Below are positions 49,758 through 58,180 of a stretch of 64,000 bases of DNA, one piece after another; the first letter of the stretch is position 1; every line of letters begins with the position of its first letter. Source of the DNA: Corynebacterium sp. TAE3-ERU12 (GTDB lineage: Bacteria > Actinomycetota > Actinomycetes > Mycobacteriales > Mycobacteriaceae); the NCBI RefSeq assembly GCF_019209905.1, contig NZ_JAHUTM010000001.1:1240001-1304000 (forward strand), read 5' to 3'. The notes under the pieces were generated by a model that was not told the DNA's origin, did no database searches, and saw nothing but the letters and a program-made list of their open reading frames with translations. The position numbers and the translations under genes were made by a program.

Positions 49758-50885
49758 ATGACAGCAGCCGATTACGATGCTCTGCTCTTCCTTTCCTTCG
49801 GTGGCCCGGAGAAGATGGAAGATGTCCGGCCTTTTTTGGAAAACGTCACTCGTGGTCGCGGTATCCCGCCCGAGCGACTCGATGAGGTCGGCGAGCATTA
49901 CAAGAACTTCAATGGCCGTTCGCCGCTTAATGATCTCAACCGCGAGATCATTGATCACGTGCGCGCTGAGCTTGCCGACGAGGGGATCGACCTGCCGGTT
50001 TATTTCGGTAACCGCAACTGGCACCCCATGATCGAAGACACCGTCGAAGAGATGGTGGGCGACGGGGTGCGTTCCGCGCTAGTCTTCGCCACCAGCGCCT
50101 GGGCCGGGTACTCGGGGTGCCGCCAGTACCACGAGGACATCGCCCGAGCCCGCCAGCACCTCGCGGATAAGGGGCTGCCGCAGCTCCACTTGCAGCGTCT
50201 TCGTGGTTTCCACGACCACCCGCTGTTCATTGCGGAGTTCGCCGGCACCATCCAGGATGCTTTTGACCGGCTTCCCGCCGATCGCCGCGATGAGGCCCGC
50301 TTGATCTTCACCGCGCACTCGATCCCGGAGTCGGCGGATAAGGCCGCCGGCCCGGCCGCAGGGGAGGGGCACCTGTATTCCCGGCAGGTTGCCGAAGCCT
50401 CCCAGCTCATCGCAGACAAGCTTGGCATCGAAGACTTTGATGTGGTGTGGCAGTCACGCTCCGGCCCGCCGCAGATCCCGTGGCTTGAGCCCGATATCGT
50501 CGACCACGTCGAGGACCTCACCGAGAATGAGGACTTAAAGGCTGCGGTGGTGTGCCCGGTCGGGTTTATTTCTGACCATATTGAGGTCGCCTGGGACTTG
50601 GACTCCGAGCTTCAGGATGAGATGGAGCACCACGACATCGTCATTGAGCGCGCCGGCACCCCGGGACCGACCGCTGGGTTCGCCACGATGATTGTTGAGC
50701 TCATCCGGGAGCAAACGGAGCAGGCACCGGTGCGTCGGCTTGGCACACTGCCCCAGTTTGGGCAGGCCAGCGATGGCAATACCTGTAACCAGAATTGCTG
50801 TGTGCAGCCCAAACGCCGCCCCCACGGGGCCGGCCACGGCCACGGTGCCGGCCACGGCACAGCTCATGGCGCCAACGCTAGTTAG
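49758..50885 (+). CDS. hemH: Ferrochelatase (probably coproporphyrin III ferrochelatase, CpfC/HemH)
   Basis: Inserts iron into a porphyrin; in actinobacteria the substrate is coproporphyrin III. The 375-residue protein has [29 protein letters not shown] at the N-terminus, [23 protein letters not shown], the catalytic-His segment [12 protein letters not shown], and [18 protein letters not shown]. Near the C-terminus CNQNCC supplies Cys for the [2Fe-2S] cluster seen in actinobacterial ferrochelatases. Beyond this is a His/Gly/Ala-rich tail ([17 protein letters not shown]). The ATG has no ribosome-binding site. The 3' end overlaps the convergent next gene by 4 bases. Confidence 0.95.
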   Translation: MTAADYDALLFLSFGGPEKMEDVRPFLENVTRGRGIPPERLDEVGEHYKNFNGRSPLNDLNREIIDHVRAELADEGIDLPVYFGNRNWHPMIEDTVEEMVGDGVRSALVFATSAWAGYSGCRQYHEDIARARQHLADKGLPQLHLQRLRGFHDHPLFIAEFAGTIQDAFDRLPADRRDEARLIFTAHSIPESADKAAGPAAGEGHLYSRQVAEASQLIADKLGIEDFDVVWQSRSGPPQIPWLEPDIVDHVEDLTENEDLKAAVVCPVGFISDHIEVAWDLDSELQDEMEHHDIVIERAGTPGPTAGFATMIVELIREQTEQAPVRRLGTLPQFGQASDGNTCNQNCCVQPKRRPHGAGHGHGAGHGTAHGANAS

Positions 50886-51715
50886 GCAAACTCCGCCGCC
50901 TGCGCAGACCACTCCCGTACCGCATATTCCACGGCCGTGGTCCGTGCTTGGCGGACAGTGCGCCACAGCGGAATAAGTTCCGGGTCCACCTCTGACCCGC
51001 CCGGCCCGGACTGGGCCACCGCCAGCACCGCGGCCACATTATCCGCCCGCGCGATGAGCCCACCGGCCCGATTCGGCATCGCCGGTGGGGTTGCCACCAG
51101 ATCAAAATGATCCGTTAACGCGCCCACCCGAAGTCGCGGATTCGGCACCGTCGAACCGGCACCGCCGTGGTGGCGGGCCTGCACCTGTGCCGCAGCGGCG
51201 CGGGTAGCGTCGGCAAGCTGCAGATCAGCCTCACCAGGGGACAGGTGCGCCGACGGCGGCAACGGTTGGTCCAGCGAAAACCACTGCCAGACCAAGCCGG
51301 CATCACCGGCGGCAGGAACAACGACGTGATGCCACTGGGGATCAGCGTCGGCAAGCACCACCGCAGAACCTGCCTGCCGGGTCGCCTCCGCCGCCGCGGA
51401 CTGGGCGGGCAGCGCCGGAACATCACCCGGCCCGGCAAGCACAAGCCGCACCGGGGGCTCGGCGGTCACCCCACGCGGGCCGTCGGCAGTAACTGCGCGA
51501 ACCAGGCGTAAAAACTCCGGCGTGTGCAGCGGCGCGTCGAGGTCGACCACCTCGGGCACATATGCGTCGACAAGATCAACCTGGTGGGTAGGCCCGAGGC
51601 TCGCCAAGGCTTCTGAACAATGATCAAAACCTGCGTGACCGGTCGCCCACGCCCCCAACCACAGCGCTATGTGCTGGGTGGGATTCCACACCTGCTCCAG
51701 AATCGGCCGTTCCAT
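50882..51715 (-). CDS. Conserved hypothetical protein (Rv1486c-like)
   Basis: A 277-residue protein found between hemH and nfeD/SPFH in M. tuberculosis (Rv1486c) and here. It contains [24 protein letters not shown] near the N-terminus and [34 protein letters not shown] in the middle, rich in Ala, Pro and Val. I see no signal peptide, membrane helix, or known catalytic motif. Function unknown. ATG 51715 has TATCGT 7 bases upstream, so it is probably leaderless; it is divergent from the DUF3097 gene with only 24 bases between start codons. Confidence 0.82.
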   Translation of the reverse strand: MERPILEQVWNPTQHIALWLGAWATGHAGFDHCSEALASLGPTHQVDLVDAYVPEVVDLDAPLHTPEFLRLVRAVTADGPRGVTAEPPVRLVLAGPGDVPALPAQSAAAEATRQAGSAVVLADADPQWHHVVVPAAGDAGLVWQWFSLDQPLPPSAHLSPGEADLQLADATRAAAAQVQARHHGGAGSTVPNPRLRVGALTDHFDLVATPPAMPNRAGGLIARADNVAAVLAVAQSGPGGSEVDPELIPLWRTVRQARTTAVEYAVREWSAQAAEFA

Positions 51716-51722
51716 GGGGGCA

Positions 51723-51732
51723 ACGATATCTT
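51723..51732. promoter_or_regulatory. Overlapping divergent leaderless -10 boxes
   Basis: TATCGT on the minus strand (51723-51728) and TATCTT on the plus strand (51727-51732) share two base pairs. Each is exactly 7 bases from its start codon (51715 and 51740). Each -35 region would lie inside the opposite gene. Confidence 0.55.
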
Positions 51733-51739
51733 GGACCCC

Positions 51740-52588
51740 ATGGGCTTCTCCGATATGTACTCAGGCCAAGACGTCTTCGCTGGCCGACGCGGCCACCAGC
51801 GCCGAAACCGACCGGCGCCACCGAAGGTGCCAGCAACACCTGATGTTGTCGCCGAGGACCCCGAATCCGGGTTCGTTGGCCTCGTCGTCGGATTCGAGAA
51901 AAACCGGCCCTATGACCTGGTGCAACTCGAGGACCGGCGCGGCAAAGTGCGCCTTTTCGAGATGCGCCCCGGGGCTTTTCTCATCGACGGCCAAGAAGTC
52001 ACCCTGGTGCGGCCAAAGAAAACCCCACCGGACCCGCGCAAACAACGCACCGCCTCCGGCTCCCGGGCGGTCGCTAACGCAACCGCGAAAATCGCCCTGC
52101 CCAGCCGAATCTGGGTAGAAGGCATCCACGACGCCGAGATCGTCGAACGCGTCTGGGGCGATGACCTGCGCGTCGAAGGTGTAGTAGTCGAACACCTCGA
52201 AGGCCTCGATAACCTCGCCGAACGACTAGCTGAGTTCCAGCCCGGGCCGGGCCGTCGGGTCGGGGTGCTCGCCGACCACCTCGTCACCGGGTCCAAAGAG
52301 ATGCGCATGACCCAGCACCTAGGCCCGCATGTGATGGTCACCGGACACCCCTATATCGATATCTGGGAAGCGGTGAAGCCCGCCGCGGTCGGCATTAAAG
52401 CCTGGCCGAAGGTACCCAAAGGCCAGGACTGGAAAACCGGCGTGTGCGCACAGTTGGGCTGGGCAGACCCCACCGATGGCTGGCGTAAAGTGCGCTCCTC
52501 AGTGCATAGTTTCCGCGACTTAGAACCGACGTTATTGCAGGCAGTAGAGCAACTTATTGACTTTGTGACCGTGCCACCCAACCAATAA
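51740..52588 (+). CDS. DUF3097-family protein with Toprim-like motif
   Basis: A 282-residue actinobacterial protein. After a basic, Pro-rich N-terminus and a small beta domain (GFVGLVVGFEKNRPYDLVQLEDRRGKVRLFEMRPGAFLIDG), it has WVEGIHDAEIVERVWGDDLRVEGVVVEHLEGLDNL, which resembles the Glu and acidic motifs of Toprim nucleic-acid enzymes, followed by VGVLADHLVTGSKE. The biochemical role is not established. I use ATG 51740 (MGFSDMYSGQDVF) because TATCTT lies 7 bases upstream; ATG 51755 is an alternative. Divergent from the Rv1486c-like gene. Confidence 0.87.
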   Translation: MGFSDMYSGQDVFAGRRGHQRRNRPAPPKVPATPDVVAEDPESGFVGLVVGFEKNRPYDLVQLEDRRGKVRLFEMRPGAFLIDGQEVTLVRPKKTPPDPRKQRTASGSRAVANATAKIALPSRIWVEGIHDAEIVERVWGDDLRVEGVVVEHLEGLDNLAERLAEFQPGPGRRVGVLADHLVTGSKEMRMTQHLGPHVMVTGHPYIDIWEAVKPAAVGIKAWPKVPKGQDWKTGVCAQLGWADPTDGWRKVRSSVHSFRDLEPTLLQAVEQLIDFVTVPPNQ

Positions 52589-52594
52589 GGCGGG

Positions 52595-52600
52595 TAGAGT
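52595..52600 (+). promoter_or_regulatory. Putative -10 box of the nfeD-SPFH operon (leaderless)
   Basis: TAGAGT is followed by exactly 7 bases and GTG 52608, with no ribosome-binding site. Confidence 0.5.
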
Positions 52601-52607
52601 CGACGGC

Positions 52608-53054
52608 GTGTCCGCAGCAATAGTTTGGGTTGTCCTTGCATTAGCACTCATCGCCGGGGAATTGCTCCTCGGCGATTTATCGCTGCTCATGCTCGGAGGC
52701 GGCGCGCTGGTCGCCGCCGGTATGAGTGGGCTGGGGATGCCGCTATGGGCCACTGTGGCGGCATTCGTGGTCGTGACCGCGCTGCTGTTGATGCTGGTCC
52801 GGCCTGCATTGCGGAAGCGTATGGCCACCCCCGACCGCGCCTTGGACTTCGCCGGCGGTCCCCGCTCGCTTCCCGGGCGGGGTGGGGTGGTCGTAGAAAG
52901 CGTCGATGCCGATGCCGGGGTGGTGCGTGTTGCCGGCCAATTATGGTCGGCGCGCACGTTGGTCACCGGCACCGAATTCGCCGCAGGTGACCGCGTCACA
53001 GTTATTAGTGTTGACGGCAATACCGTTGTGATAGACGAAGAGGTCTCCCATTGA
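52608..53054 (+). CDS. NfeD-like membrane protein
   Basis: A 148-residue protein with two to three N-terminal helices (about 4-50 and 52-66) and a C-terminal OB-fold domain (GRGGVVVESVDADAGVVRVAGQLWSAR...GDRVTVISVDGNTVVIDEE), the short NfeD form that partners SPFH/stomatin proteins in membrane microdomains. GTG 52608 is probably leaderless. Its stop overlaps the SPFH start by 4 bases, indicating coupled synthesis. Corresponds to Rv1487. Confidence 0.93.
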   Translation: MSAAIVWVVLALALIAGELLLGDLSLLMLGGGALVAAGMSGLGMPLWATVAAFVVVTALLLMLVRPALRKRMATPDRALDFAGGPRSLPGRGGVVVESVDADAGVVRVAGQLWSARTLVTGTEFAAGDRVTVISVDGNTVVIDEEVSH

Positions 53055-54349
53055 CAGGCATTATTGTGGGCGCAATTATCGTCGCCCTGTTCATCGTCAT
53101 TATTTCCCGGTCGATGGTGCTGGTACGCCAGGGTGAATCCGCCATCGTGGAGCGTCTGGGCCGCTATACCCGCACCCTCGATTCGGGTTTGGCCTTCGTT
53201 GTTCCATTCATTGATTCGGTGCGCGAGAAGGTCGACACCCGTGAGCGGATGGTGACTTTCCCACCCCAGGCGGTCATTACCGAAGACAACCTCACCGTAG
53301 CCATTGACACGGTGGTGACCTTCCAGGTCAATGAACCCGCCCGCGCTATTTACGGCGTCTCGGACTACATCTTCGGCATCGAACAGATCACCACCGCCAC
53401 CCTGCGTGACGTTGTCGGCGGCCTGACCCTGGAACAGACCCTGACCAGCCGCGAATACATCAACCGCCGGCTGCGTGGCTCCCTGGATGAAGCCACCGCC
53501 AACTGGGGCTTGCGGATTGCCCGCGTGGAATTGAAGGCCATTGACCCGCCGCCGTCGATTCAGCAGTCGATGGAGAAGCAGATGAAGGCCGACCGTGAGA
53601 AGCGCGCCATGATTCTGACCGCAGAAGGCACCCGCGAGGCCGATATCAAAACCGCCGAGGGCCGCAAGCAGGCCCAAATCCTGGCCGCTGAGGGCGATAA
53701 GCACGCCAAAATCCTCGCCGCGGAGGCGGAACGCCAGGCCACCATCCTCGAAGCCGAGGGTGAACGCGCCGCGCAGTACCTGATTGCCCAAGGTGAGGCC
53801 GCTGCGGTGCGCAAGGTCAACGCTGCGGTCAAGGCCGCTGAGCTTACCCCTGAGGTTCTGGCCTGGCAGTACCTGCAGACGCTGCCCGAACTAGCCGCTA
53901 AGGACGGCAACTCGGTGTGGATGGTGCCCAGCCAGTTCGGGGATTCCCTGGAATCCTTCGCCAAGGCCTTCGGCAAACAAGACGACGATGGGGTCTTCCG
54001 CTACGAAGCCCCGCCGGTACCCGACCGGGTGCGTGAGGAAGTAGCCGCCGACGACAACCAGGATTGGTTCGATATGTCGACCAACCCGGAGATTGCGCGT
54101 GCCGTCGCCGCTGCCAATGAGGTCGCCAACCGCCCAGTCGATGACCCACTAGCTGCCGCTGCCTCCGCAAAGGTCACCGGCGACGAGCAAAGTCCAGCTA
54201 AGCCCGAACAGGCCCCGCCGGTACGCGAACTCGGCCAGTCGCAAGCAGCTGGTGCCGCCCCCGGTACAACAGAGCCGGGTGTGCCACCAACCAAGCAGCA
54301 ACCACACCCGATACCACGCGAGGGTGATTCGACCCCATCGGATACCTAA
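53051..54349 (+). CDS. SPFH/stomatin-family membrane protein
   Basis: A 432-residue protein with one N-terminal helix (about 3-22), an SPFH/band 7 domain (about 25-190: VRQGESAIVERLGRYTRTLDSGLAFVVPFID to ELKAIDPPPSIQQSMEKQMKA), a long Ala/Glu-rich coiled coil with repeated AEGxxxAxILxAE units (about 190-265), a conserved segment (LAWQYLQTLPELA) and a Pro/Ala/Gln-rich tail. The start is TTG 53051, overlapping the nfeD stop. The family forms large membrane rings with NfeD. Corresponds to Rv1488. Confidence 0.93.
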   Translation: MTGIIVGAIIVALFIVIISRSMVLVRQGESAIVERLGRYTRTLDSGLAFVVPFIDSVREKVDTRERMVTFPPQAVITEDNLTVAIDTVVTFQVNEPARAIYGVSDYIFGIEQITTATLRDVVGGLTLEQTLTSREYINRRLRGSLDEATANWGLRIARVELKAIDPPPSIQQSMEKQMKADREKRAMILTAEGTREADIKTAEGRKQAQILAAEGDKHAKILAAEAERQATILEAEGERAAQYLIAQGEAAAVRKVNAAVKAAELTPEVLAWQYLQTLPELAAKDGNSVWMVPSQFGDSLESFAKAFGKQDDDGVFRYEAPPVPDRVREEVAADDNQDWFDMSTNPEIARAVAAANEVANRPVDDPLAAAASAKVTGDEQSPAKPEQAPPVRELGQSQAAGAAPGTTEPGVPPTKQQPHPIPREGDSTPSDT

Positions 54350-54370
54350 TCCGCAATACCGCCGAGCACA

Positions 54371-54424
54371 TGCGGCCCCGACGCAGACTCACAAGCCTGC
54401 GTCGGGGCCGCATCGGTATTTTTT
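54371..54424 (+). terminator. Strong Rho-independent terminator
   Basis: A perfect 16-bp stem (54371-54386 with 54397-54412) is followed by TATTTTTT at 54417-54424. It ends the nfeD-SPFH transcript and faces the convergent HTH gene. Confidence 0.93.
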
Positions 54425-54436
54425 ACAGCTGCGCTT

Positions 54437-55042
54437 TTACAGCTGCGCTGCGCGTTCGAGCAGATGTACCGCCAGGGTCCAGCCGGCCTCTTCGGCATGC
54501 CAACCAGCCGCGTTGAGCCGCTGATTGACCGCCTGCTTACTCACCCCAAGTTCGGCGGCGGCCTCCACCTGAGACCACCCTGCGCGCATGAGCCCCGTTG
54601 CCTGGCGCCCCTGCGCGGAGCGCCGCGAAATCACGTGCTGCAGCAACGTAAAAGCCGCAGCGATATCATCACTGGCATCACCGACGGCTGTGGTCTCACC
54701 GATCACGCGGACCTGGACCTGCCCCGCGCGCCCACCGCGCCCAAGAGCGGCAGTAGCAGCATCCGAGGCTGCACTAGCCCGGGCAGCAGCACTCATTCCA
54801 GCACCAGCGCCGGCATGTGGGGGACACACGGCAATAGCCACCGCCCAGTCACCGGCGGCAAGCAATGCCAACACCAAAGTGGTCACCCCGACCGGTCCTT
54901 GCGGGGTGGCGTGGATATCTTCGACGCCGGCGGTGGTGACCTCACCAACGGCCTCCAGGCGCGACAGTGCTGCGGCGGAGGCGACTACGTGGTCAGCGCG
55001 GCGGCTAGCCCGACCACGGTAGCGAGCATGAACAGCAAACAT
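54437..55042 (-). CDS. Uncharacterised HTH protein, possibly SatD-like
   Basis: A 201-residue protein. Its start MFAVHARYRGRASRRADHVV loosely resembles the SatD family, the middle is Ala-rich (GDWAVAIAVCPP), and the C-terminus has a clear helix-turn-helix (GWSQVEAAAELGVSKQAVNQRLNAAGW, about 163-189). I choose ATG 55042 because TAGACT lies 7 bases upstream (leaderless); ATG 55048 would add 2 residues. The start codon is inside a palindrome (see the operator entry), suggesting autoregulation. It follows the TVP38 gene on the same strand by 43 bases. Its targets are unknown. Confidence 0.72.
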   Translation of the reverse strand: MFAVHARYRGRASRRADHVVASAAALSRLEAVGEVTTAGVEDIHATPQGPVGVTTLVLALLAAGDWAVAIAVCPPHAGAGAGMSAAARASAASDAATAALGRGGRAGQVQVRVIGETTAVGDASDDIAAAFTLLQHVISRRSAQGRQATGLMRAGWSQVEAAAELGVSKQAVNQRLNAAGWHAEEAGWTLAVHLLERAAQL

Positions 55043-55067
55043 AGGCATAAGTCTATGCCTAAGACTT
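55042..55067 (-). promoter_or_regulatory. Palindromic operator over the promoter and start codon of the HTH gene
   Basis: TAGGCATA (55042-55049) and TATGCCTA (55054-55061) form perfect 8-base arms around a four-base spacer. A second overlapping inverted repeat, AAGTCT (55049-55054) with AGACTT (55062-55067), lies alongside. The minus-strand -10 box TAGACT (55050-55055) and the ATG at 55042 are both covered. Confidence 0.6.
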
Positions 55068-55085
55068 GACTTTTGGGGGACCGTA

Positions 55086-55796
55086 TTAGTCCGCGCCGCC
55101 CTCCACGTCGGAAAGCCCACCTGCCTGAGACTTCGGCGCAGGCAGCCGCGACTCCACAAAAAGCCCCACCAACCCCAGCACCACAAGCCCACCGGCAATC
55201 ATCATCAGCCGCGGATCGACCGAACCAGTCAAGGCATCACCCAACACCACCAACGCAATCGTGCCCGGGGCAGAGCCCACCACCGTGCCCAACAAAAAGG
55301 GCCCCAAAGGGATAGCAGTCATCGCACACGCGTAATTAAGAATGGAAAACGGCACCCCGGCAACCATGCGCAAAGACCCCACTGCAAGCCAACCCCGCCG
55401 CGCCAAACGCCGATCCACCTCGGCGAAAATAGGGCCATCGACACGGCGGCGCACCCAATCCCGGCCAAGAGTACGCACCACAGTCAACGACACGGCCGCG
55501 GCAATCGCAGTGCTCACCAGCGCCACCACAGAACCCACCACCGGGCCGAATAACAACCCGGTACTGACCGTGAACACCGTGCGCGGAATCGGCAACTGCG
55601 TAAACACCACATAAATGCCCACAAACAGCACCGGGAACCACGGGCCGGCCGCATCCGCCCACTGTCGAATAGCCGACAAATCCGGGATACCCACAACAGC
55701 GACCACCACCGCAGACATCACTAACACCGCAGCAGCGATGAACACTCGGCGGCGCTGCTGACGGGCAGACACAGTAGAGGCGCGATTGACAGACAT
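55086..55796 (-). CDS. TVP38/TMEM64-family membrane protein (DedA-like fold)
   Basis: A 236-residue membrane protein with an N-terminal helix, and the VTT-domain hallmarks: FPVLFVGIYVVFTQLPIPRTVFTVSTGLLFGPVVGS and LRMVAGVPFSILNYACAMTAIPLGPFLLGTVVGSAPGT, with the two re-entrant Gly/Pro motifs. Proteins with this domain are linked to lipid transport or scrambling; no substrate can be assigned. ATG 55796 has TACGCT 7 bases upstream and no ribosome-binding site. The HTH gene lies downstream on the same strand. Confidence 0.9.
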   Translation of the reverse strand: MSVNRASTVSARQQRRRVFIAAAVLVMSAVVVAVVGIPDLSAIRQWADAAGPWFPVLFVGIYVVFTQLPIPRTVFTVSTGLLFGPVVGSVVALVSTAIAAAVSLTVVRTLGRDWVRRRVDGPIFAEVDRRLARRGWLAVGSLRMVAGVPFSILNYACAMTAIPLGPFLLGTVVGSAPGTIALVVLGDALTGSVDPRLMMIAGGLVVLGLVGLFVESRLPAPKSQAGGLSDVEGGAD

Positions 55797-55803
55797 CGCT
55801 ACG

Positions 55804-55809
55804 AGCGTA
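55804..55809 (-). promoter_or_regulatory. Putative -10 box of the TVP38 gene (leaderless)
   Basis: TACGCT on the minus strand is followed by 7 bases and ATG 55796. A plus-strand TACGAT near 55849 could serve the divergent cupin gene, giving a leader of about 65 bases. Confidence 0.45.
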
Positions 55810-55923
55810 CTCGCGCCCGCAGCAGGTCGACGCCACCACCAACCGGCGTACGATTGCGAACATCAGCGGCCGCTGCGGCTGCTGAGAAAAGCAGTATCAG
55901 ATGCAACCCGTGAAGGAGCGCAC

Positions 55924-56352
55924 ATGTCCGATCTTCGAACCGATCATGGCCCGAACCCCTACGTCCTCGATATCGAAAAGGCCACCCTGGACAACGAGAA
56001 CTTCCGGGACACCCTGTGGACCGGCAAGCACATCCAGATGACCGTCATGGCTATCCCGGTCAACGGTGAAATTGGCGCCGAAGTTCACGACTCCAACGAC
56101 CAGTTCCTCCGCATTGAACAGGGCAAAGCCCACGTCAAGATCGGCCCGTCGGAGGACAACCTCGATATCGACGAAGTTGTCGAAGATGACTGGTCGGCCT
56201 TCGTGCCCGCTGGCTCCTGGCATAACGTCCTCAACGCCGGGGATGAGCCGCTGAAGCTGTACTCCATCTACGGCCCGGCCGACCATGTCCAGGGCACCAT
56301 CCACGAAACCTTCGAGGATGCCGAAAACGATCCCAACGAACAGCACGACTAA
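55924..56352 (+). CDS. Cupin-domain protein
   Basis: A 142-residue single-domain cupin. The first metal motif is GEIGAEVHDSNDQFLRIEQGKAHVKIG (His and Glu at the usual spacing, GxxxxxH with downstream E), the second is FVPAGSWHNVLNAGDEPLKLYSIY. Such small cupins include isomerases, mannose-6-phosphate isomerase-like proteins and dioxygenases; no substrate can be assigned. ATG 55924 has GAAGGAG 6 bases upstream, one of the few conventional ribosome-binding sites in this part of the window. The C-terminus is acidic. Confidence 0.9.
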   Translation: MSDLRTDHGPNPYVLDIEKATLDNENFRDTLWTGKHIQMTVMAIPVNGEIGAEVHDSNDQFLRIEQGKAHVKIGPSEDNLDIDEVVEDDWSAFVPAGSWHNVLNAGDEPLKLYSIYGPADHVQGTIHETFEDAENDPNEQHD

Positions 56353-56378
56353 TCACCGTCGGCTCGCCCAGCGAGCGC

Positions 56379-56384
56379 TAGGCT
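56379..56384 (+). promoter_or_regulatory. Putative -10 box of cls (leaderless)
   Basis: TAGGCT is followed by 6 bases and ATG 56391, with no ribosome-binding site. Confidence 0.45.
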
Positions 56385-56390
56385 GAGGCG

Positions 56391-57905
56391 ATGGAGTGGT
56401 TACTGGATCTCTGGCCAAACATGGCCAATGTGCAATGGTGGCAAATCGCGATTTTCGTCGCCGACTACACAATTAAGTTCTTTGCCATTGGCACGGTGCC
56501 AGAAAACCGTAACCCCTCCTCGTCGACAGCCTGGCTGCTGATTATCCTGCTGCTGCCGTTCGTCGGCCTGCCGCTGTTCTTACTCCTTGGCTCGCAGACC
56601 ATCACAGGTCGCCGCCACCGGATTCAGGCACACGCAAATAAAGAAATTGTGCGCCGCACCGCGCACCTTCCCGATATTCCCGCCGATGCTCAGATCGACA
56701 CGCGCGGGCCGGGACTATCGGGCCAACTCATCGCCACGGTAAAACTTATTCGCCAGCTCACCGGGCCACCGGCGGTCAAAGGCCGCTGCCGTGCGGTGCA
56801 TTCGGACTACGCCGCGTCCATCGCAGCGATGACCGCCGCAGTCGAGCACGCCAAGCACACCGTGCACGTGCAGATGTATATCTTCGCGCTCGACCCAACA
56901 ACCCGCCCTTTCGTCAATGCACTCATTGCGGCAAAAAACAGGGGAGTGGACGTCAAAGTCCTCGTCGACCCCATTGGTTCGCGCAAATACCCCGGGTATA
57001 AGAAACTGAAAAAACTGCTCAACGCCACCGGGGTGCAGTGGCACGCCATGCTGCCGATTAGTCCCTTTCGGTTGCGCAGCCGACGCCCGGATCTTCGTAA
57101 TCACCGCAAAATCCTTGTCGTTGATGGCAGCCATGCCTTCGTCGGTAGCCAAAATATGATTGAGGCGGAATACCAGTCAGAGGCCAATCACCGTGATGGC
57201 AGGCGGTGGCATGACGTCATGGTCGAACTTGAGGGCGATATCGCCGCCCACCTGGATGCGGTTTTCGCCGTCGACTGGACCAGTGAGGGAGCCGAAGCGC
57301 CGCAGCCCAGCGCCACGATGAAGATCGAAGAACCAATCGCCGATGACCCGGATATTAATCTCGTCCAGGTTTTACCGTCCGGGCCTGGCTACACCACAGA
57401 ACCGAACCTGCGGGTCTTCAATGACCTCATCTATGCCGCACGGCACCGGATCACCGTCGTGAGTCCTTATTTAGTGCCTGATGAGTCCCTGCTTATGGCA
57501 CTGACCACCGCCGCCTATTCGGGCATTGAGGTGCGCCTGCATGTCAATGAGGAAGCTGACCAGTTCATGGTGGGACACGCCCAACAGTCCTACTACCAGG
57601 CGTTGCTGGAGGCGGGGGTGAAGATTCGTCGTTTCCCCGCCCCGAATGTGCTGCACGCGAAGTTCCTCATCATTGATGATGAGATTGCCGTGGTCGGCTC
57701 GTCGAACCTGGATATGCGCTCCTTTGGCCTCAACTACGAGGTCACCATTGTCACCGCCTGCGGCACGCTCGTGGACCGGCTCGTAGCGCTTGCCGACGAA
57801 TACGACGCGGCCTCTTCTGCGCTGACGGAAAAGATGTGGCAGGACCGGCCGTGGCGGCAACGCTATTTGGATAACGTGTTCCGGCTGACGTCGTCGCTGC
57901 AGTAG
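56391..57905 (+). CDS. cls: Cardiolipin synthase
   Basis: Phospholipase D-type enzyme that joins two phosphatidylglycerol molecules into cardiolipin at the membrane. The 504-residue protein has two N-terminal helices (about 14-35 and 43-66) and two HKD motifs: HRKILVVDGSHAFVGSQNM (near residue 237) and HAKFLIIDDEIAVVGSSNLDMRS (near 420). Ends with the family-type region WRQRYLDNVFRLTSSLQ. ATG 56391 probably leaderless. It lies 38 bases after the cupin gene and is followed by a bidirectional terminator shared with the tRNA. Confidence 0.95.
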   Translation: MEWLLDLWPNMANVQWWQIAIFVADYTIKFFAIGTVPENRNPSSSTAWLLIILLLPFVGLPLFLLLGSQTITGRRHRIQAHANKEIVRRTAHLPDIPADAQIDTRGPGLSGQLIATVKLIRQLTGPPAVKGRCRAVHSDYAASIAAMTAAVEHAKHTVHVQMYIFALDPTTRPFVNALIAAKNRGVDVKVLVDPIGSRKYPGYKKLKKLLNATGVQWHAMLPISPFRLRSRRPDLRNHRKILVVDGSHAFVGSQNMIEAEYQSEANHRDGRRWHDVMVELEGDIAAHLDAVFAVDWTSEGAEAPQPSATMKIEEPIADDPDINLVQVLPSGPGYTTEPNLRVFNDLIYAARHRITVVSPYLVPDESLLMALTTAAYSGIEVRLHVNEEADQFMVGHAQQSYYQALLEAGVKIRRFPAPNVLHAKFLIIDDEIAVVGSSNLDMRSFGLNYEVTIVTACGTLVDRLVALADEYDAASSALTEKMWQDRPWRQRYLDNVFRLTSSLQ

Positions 57906-57930
57906 TCAGACGGGGCGCGGTGCGCATGAC

Positions 57931-57965
57931 AAAGGCCGGGTCAGTGCTGACCCGGCCTTTATTTT
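57931..57965. terminator. Bidirectional terminator between cls and tRNA-Leu
   Basis: A perfect 13-bp stem (57931-57943 with 57948-57960), loop GTGC, is followed by ATTTT on the plus strand and begins with AAA, giving T residues on the minus strand. It lies between cls (+) and tRNA-Leu (-). Confidence 0.9.
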
Positions 57966-57966
57966 G

Positions 57967-58052
57967 TGTCCGGAGGGGGACTTGAACCCCCACGTCCGTT
58001 AATAGGACACTAGCACCTCAAGCTAGCGCGTCTGCCATTCCGCCACCCGGAC
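57967..58052 (-). tRNA. tRNA-Leu, anticodon GAG
   Basis: Read on the minus strand, the 86-base cloverleaf has an acceptor stem GTCCGGG paired with TCCGGAC (one G-T pair), discriminator A, an anticodon stem CTAGC/GCTAG with loop TTGAGGT (anticodon GAG, reading CTC and CTT), a long variable arm (GTGTCCTATTAACGGACG) typical of tRNA-Leu, and a T arm GGGGG-TTCAAGT-CCCCC. CCA is not encoded. Confidence 0.96.
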
Positions 58053-58180
58053 TGGTGGTGACCGCAACTCGTGGTCGCGGCAACGGACGATACTGTACCC
58101 CGGCGCGGGATTGACGGACAAATCAGCTGGTAGAACGCCTAAAACTGGCATCAAAAGTCATAGCTGGGCACACTGGTTGC

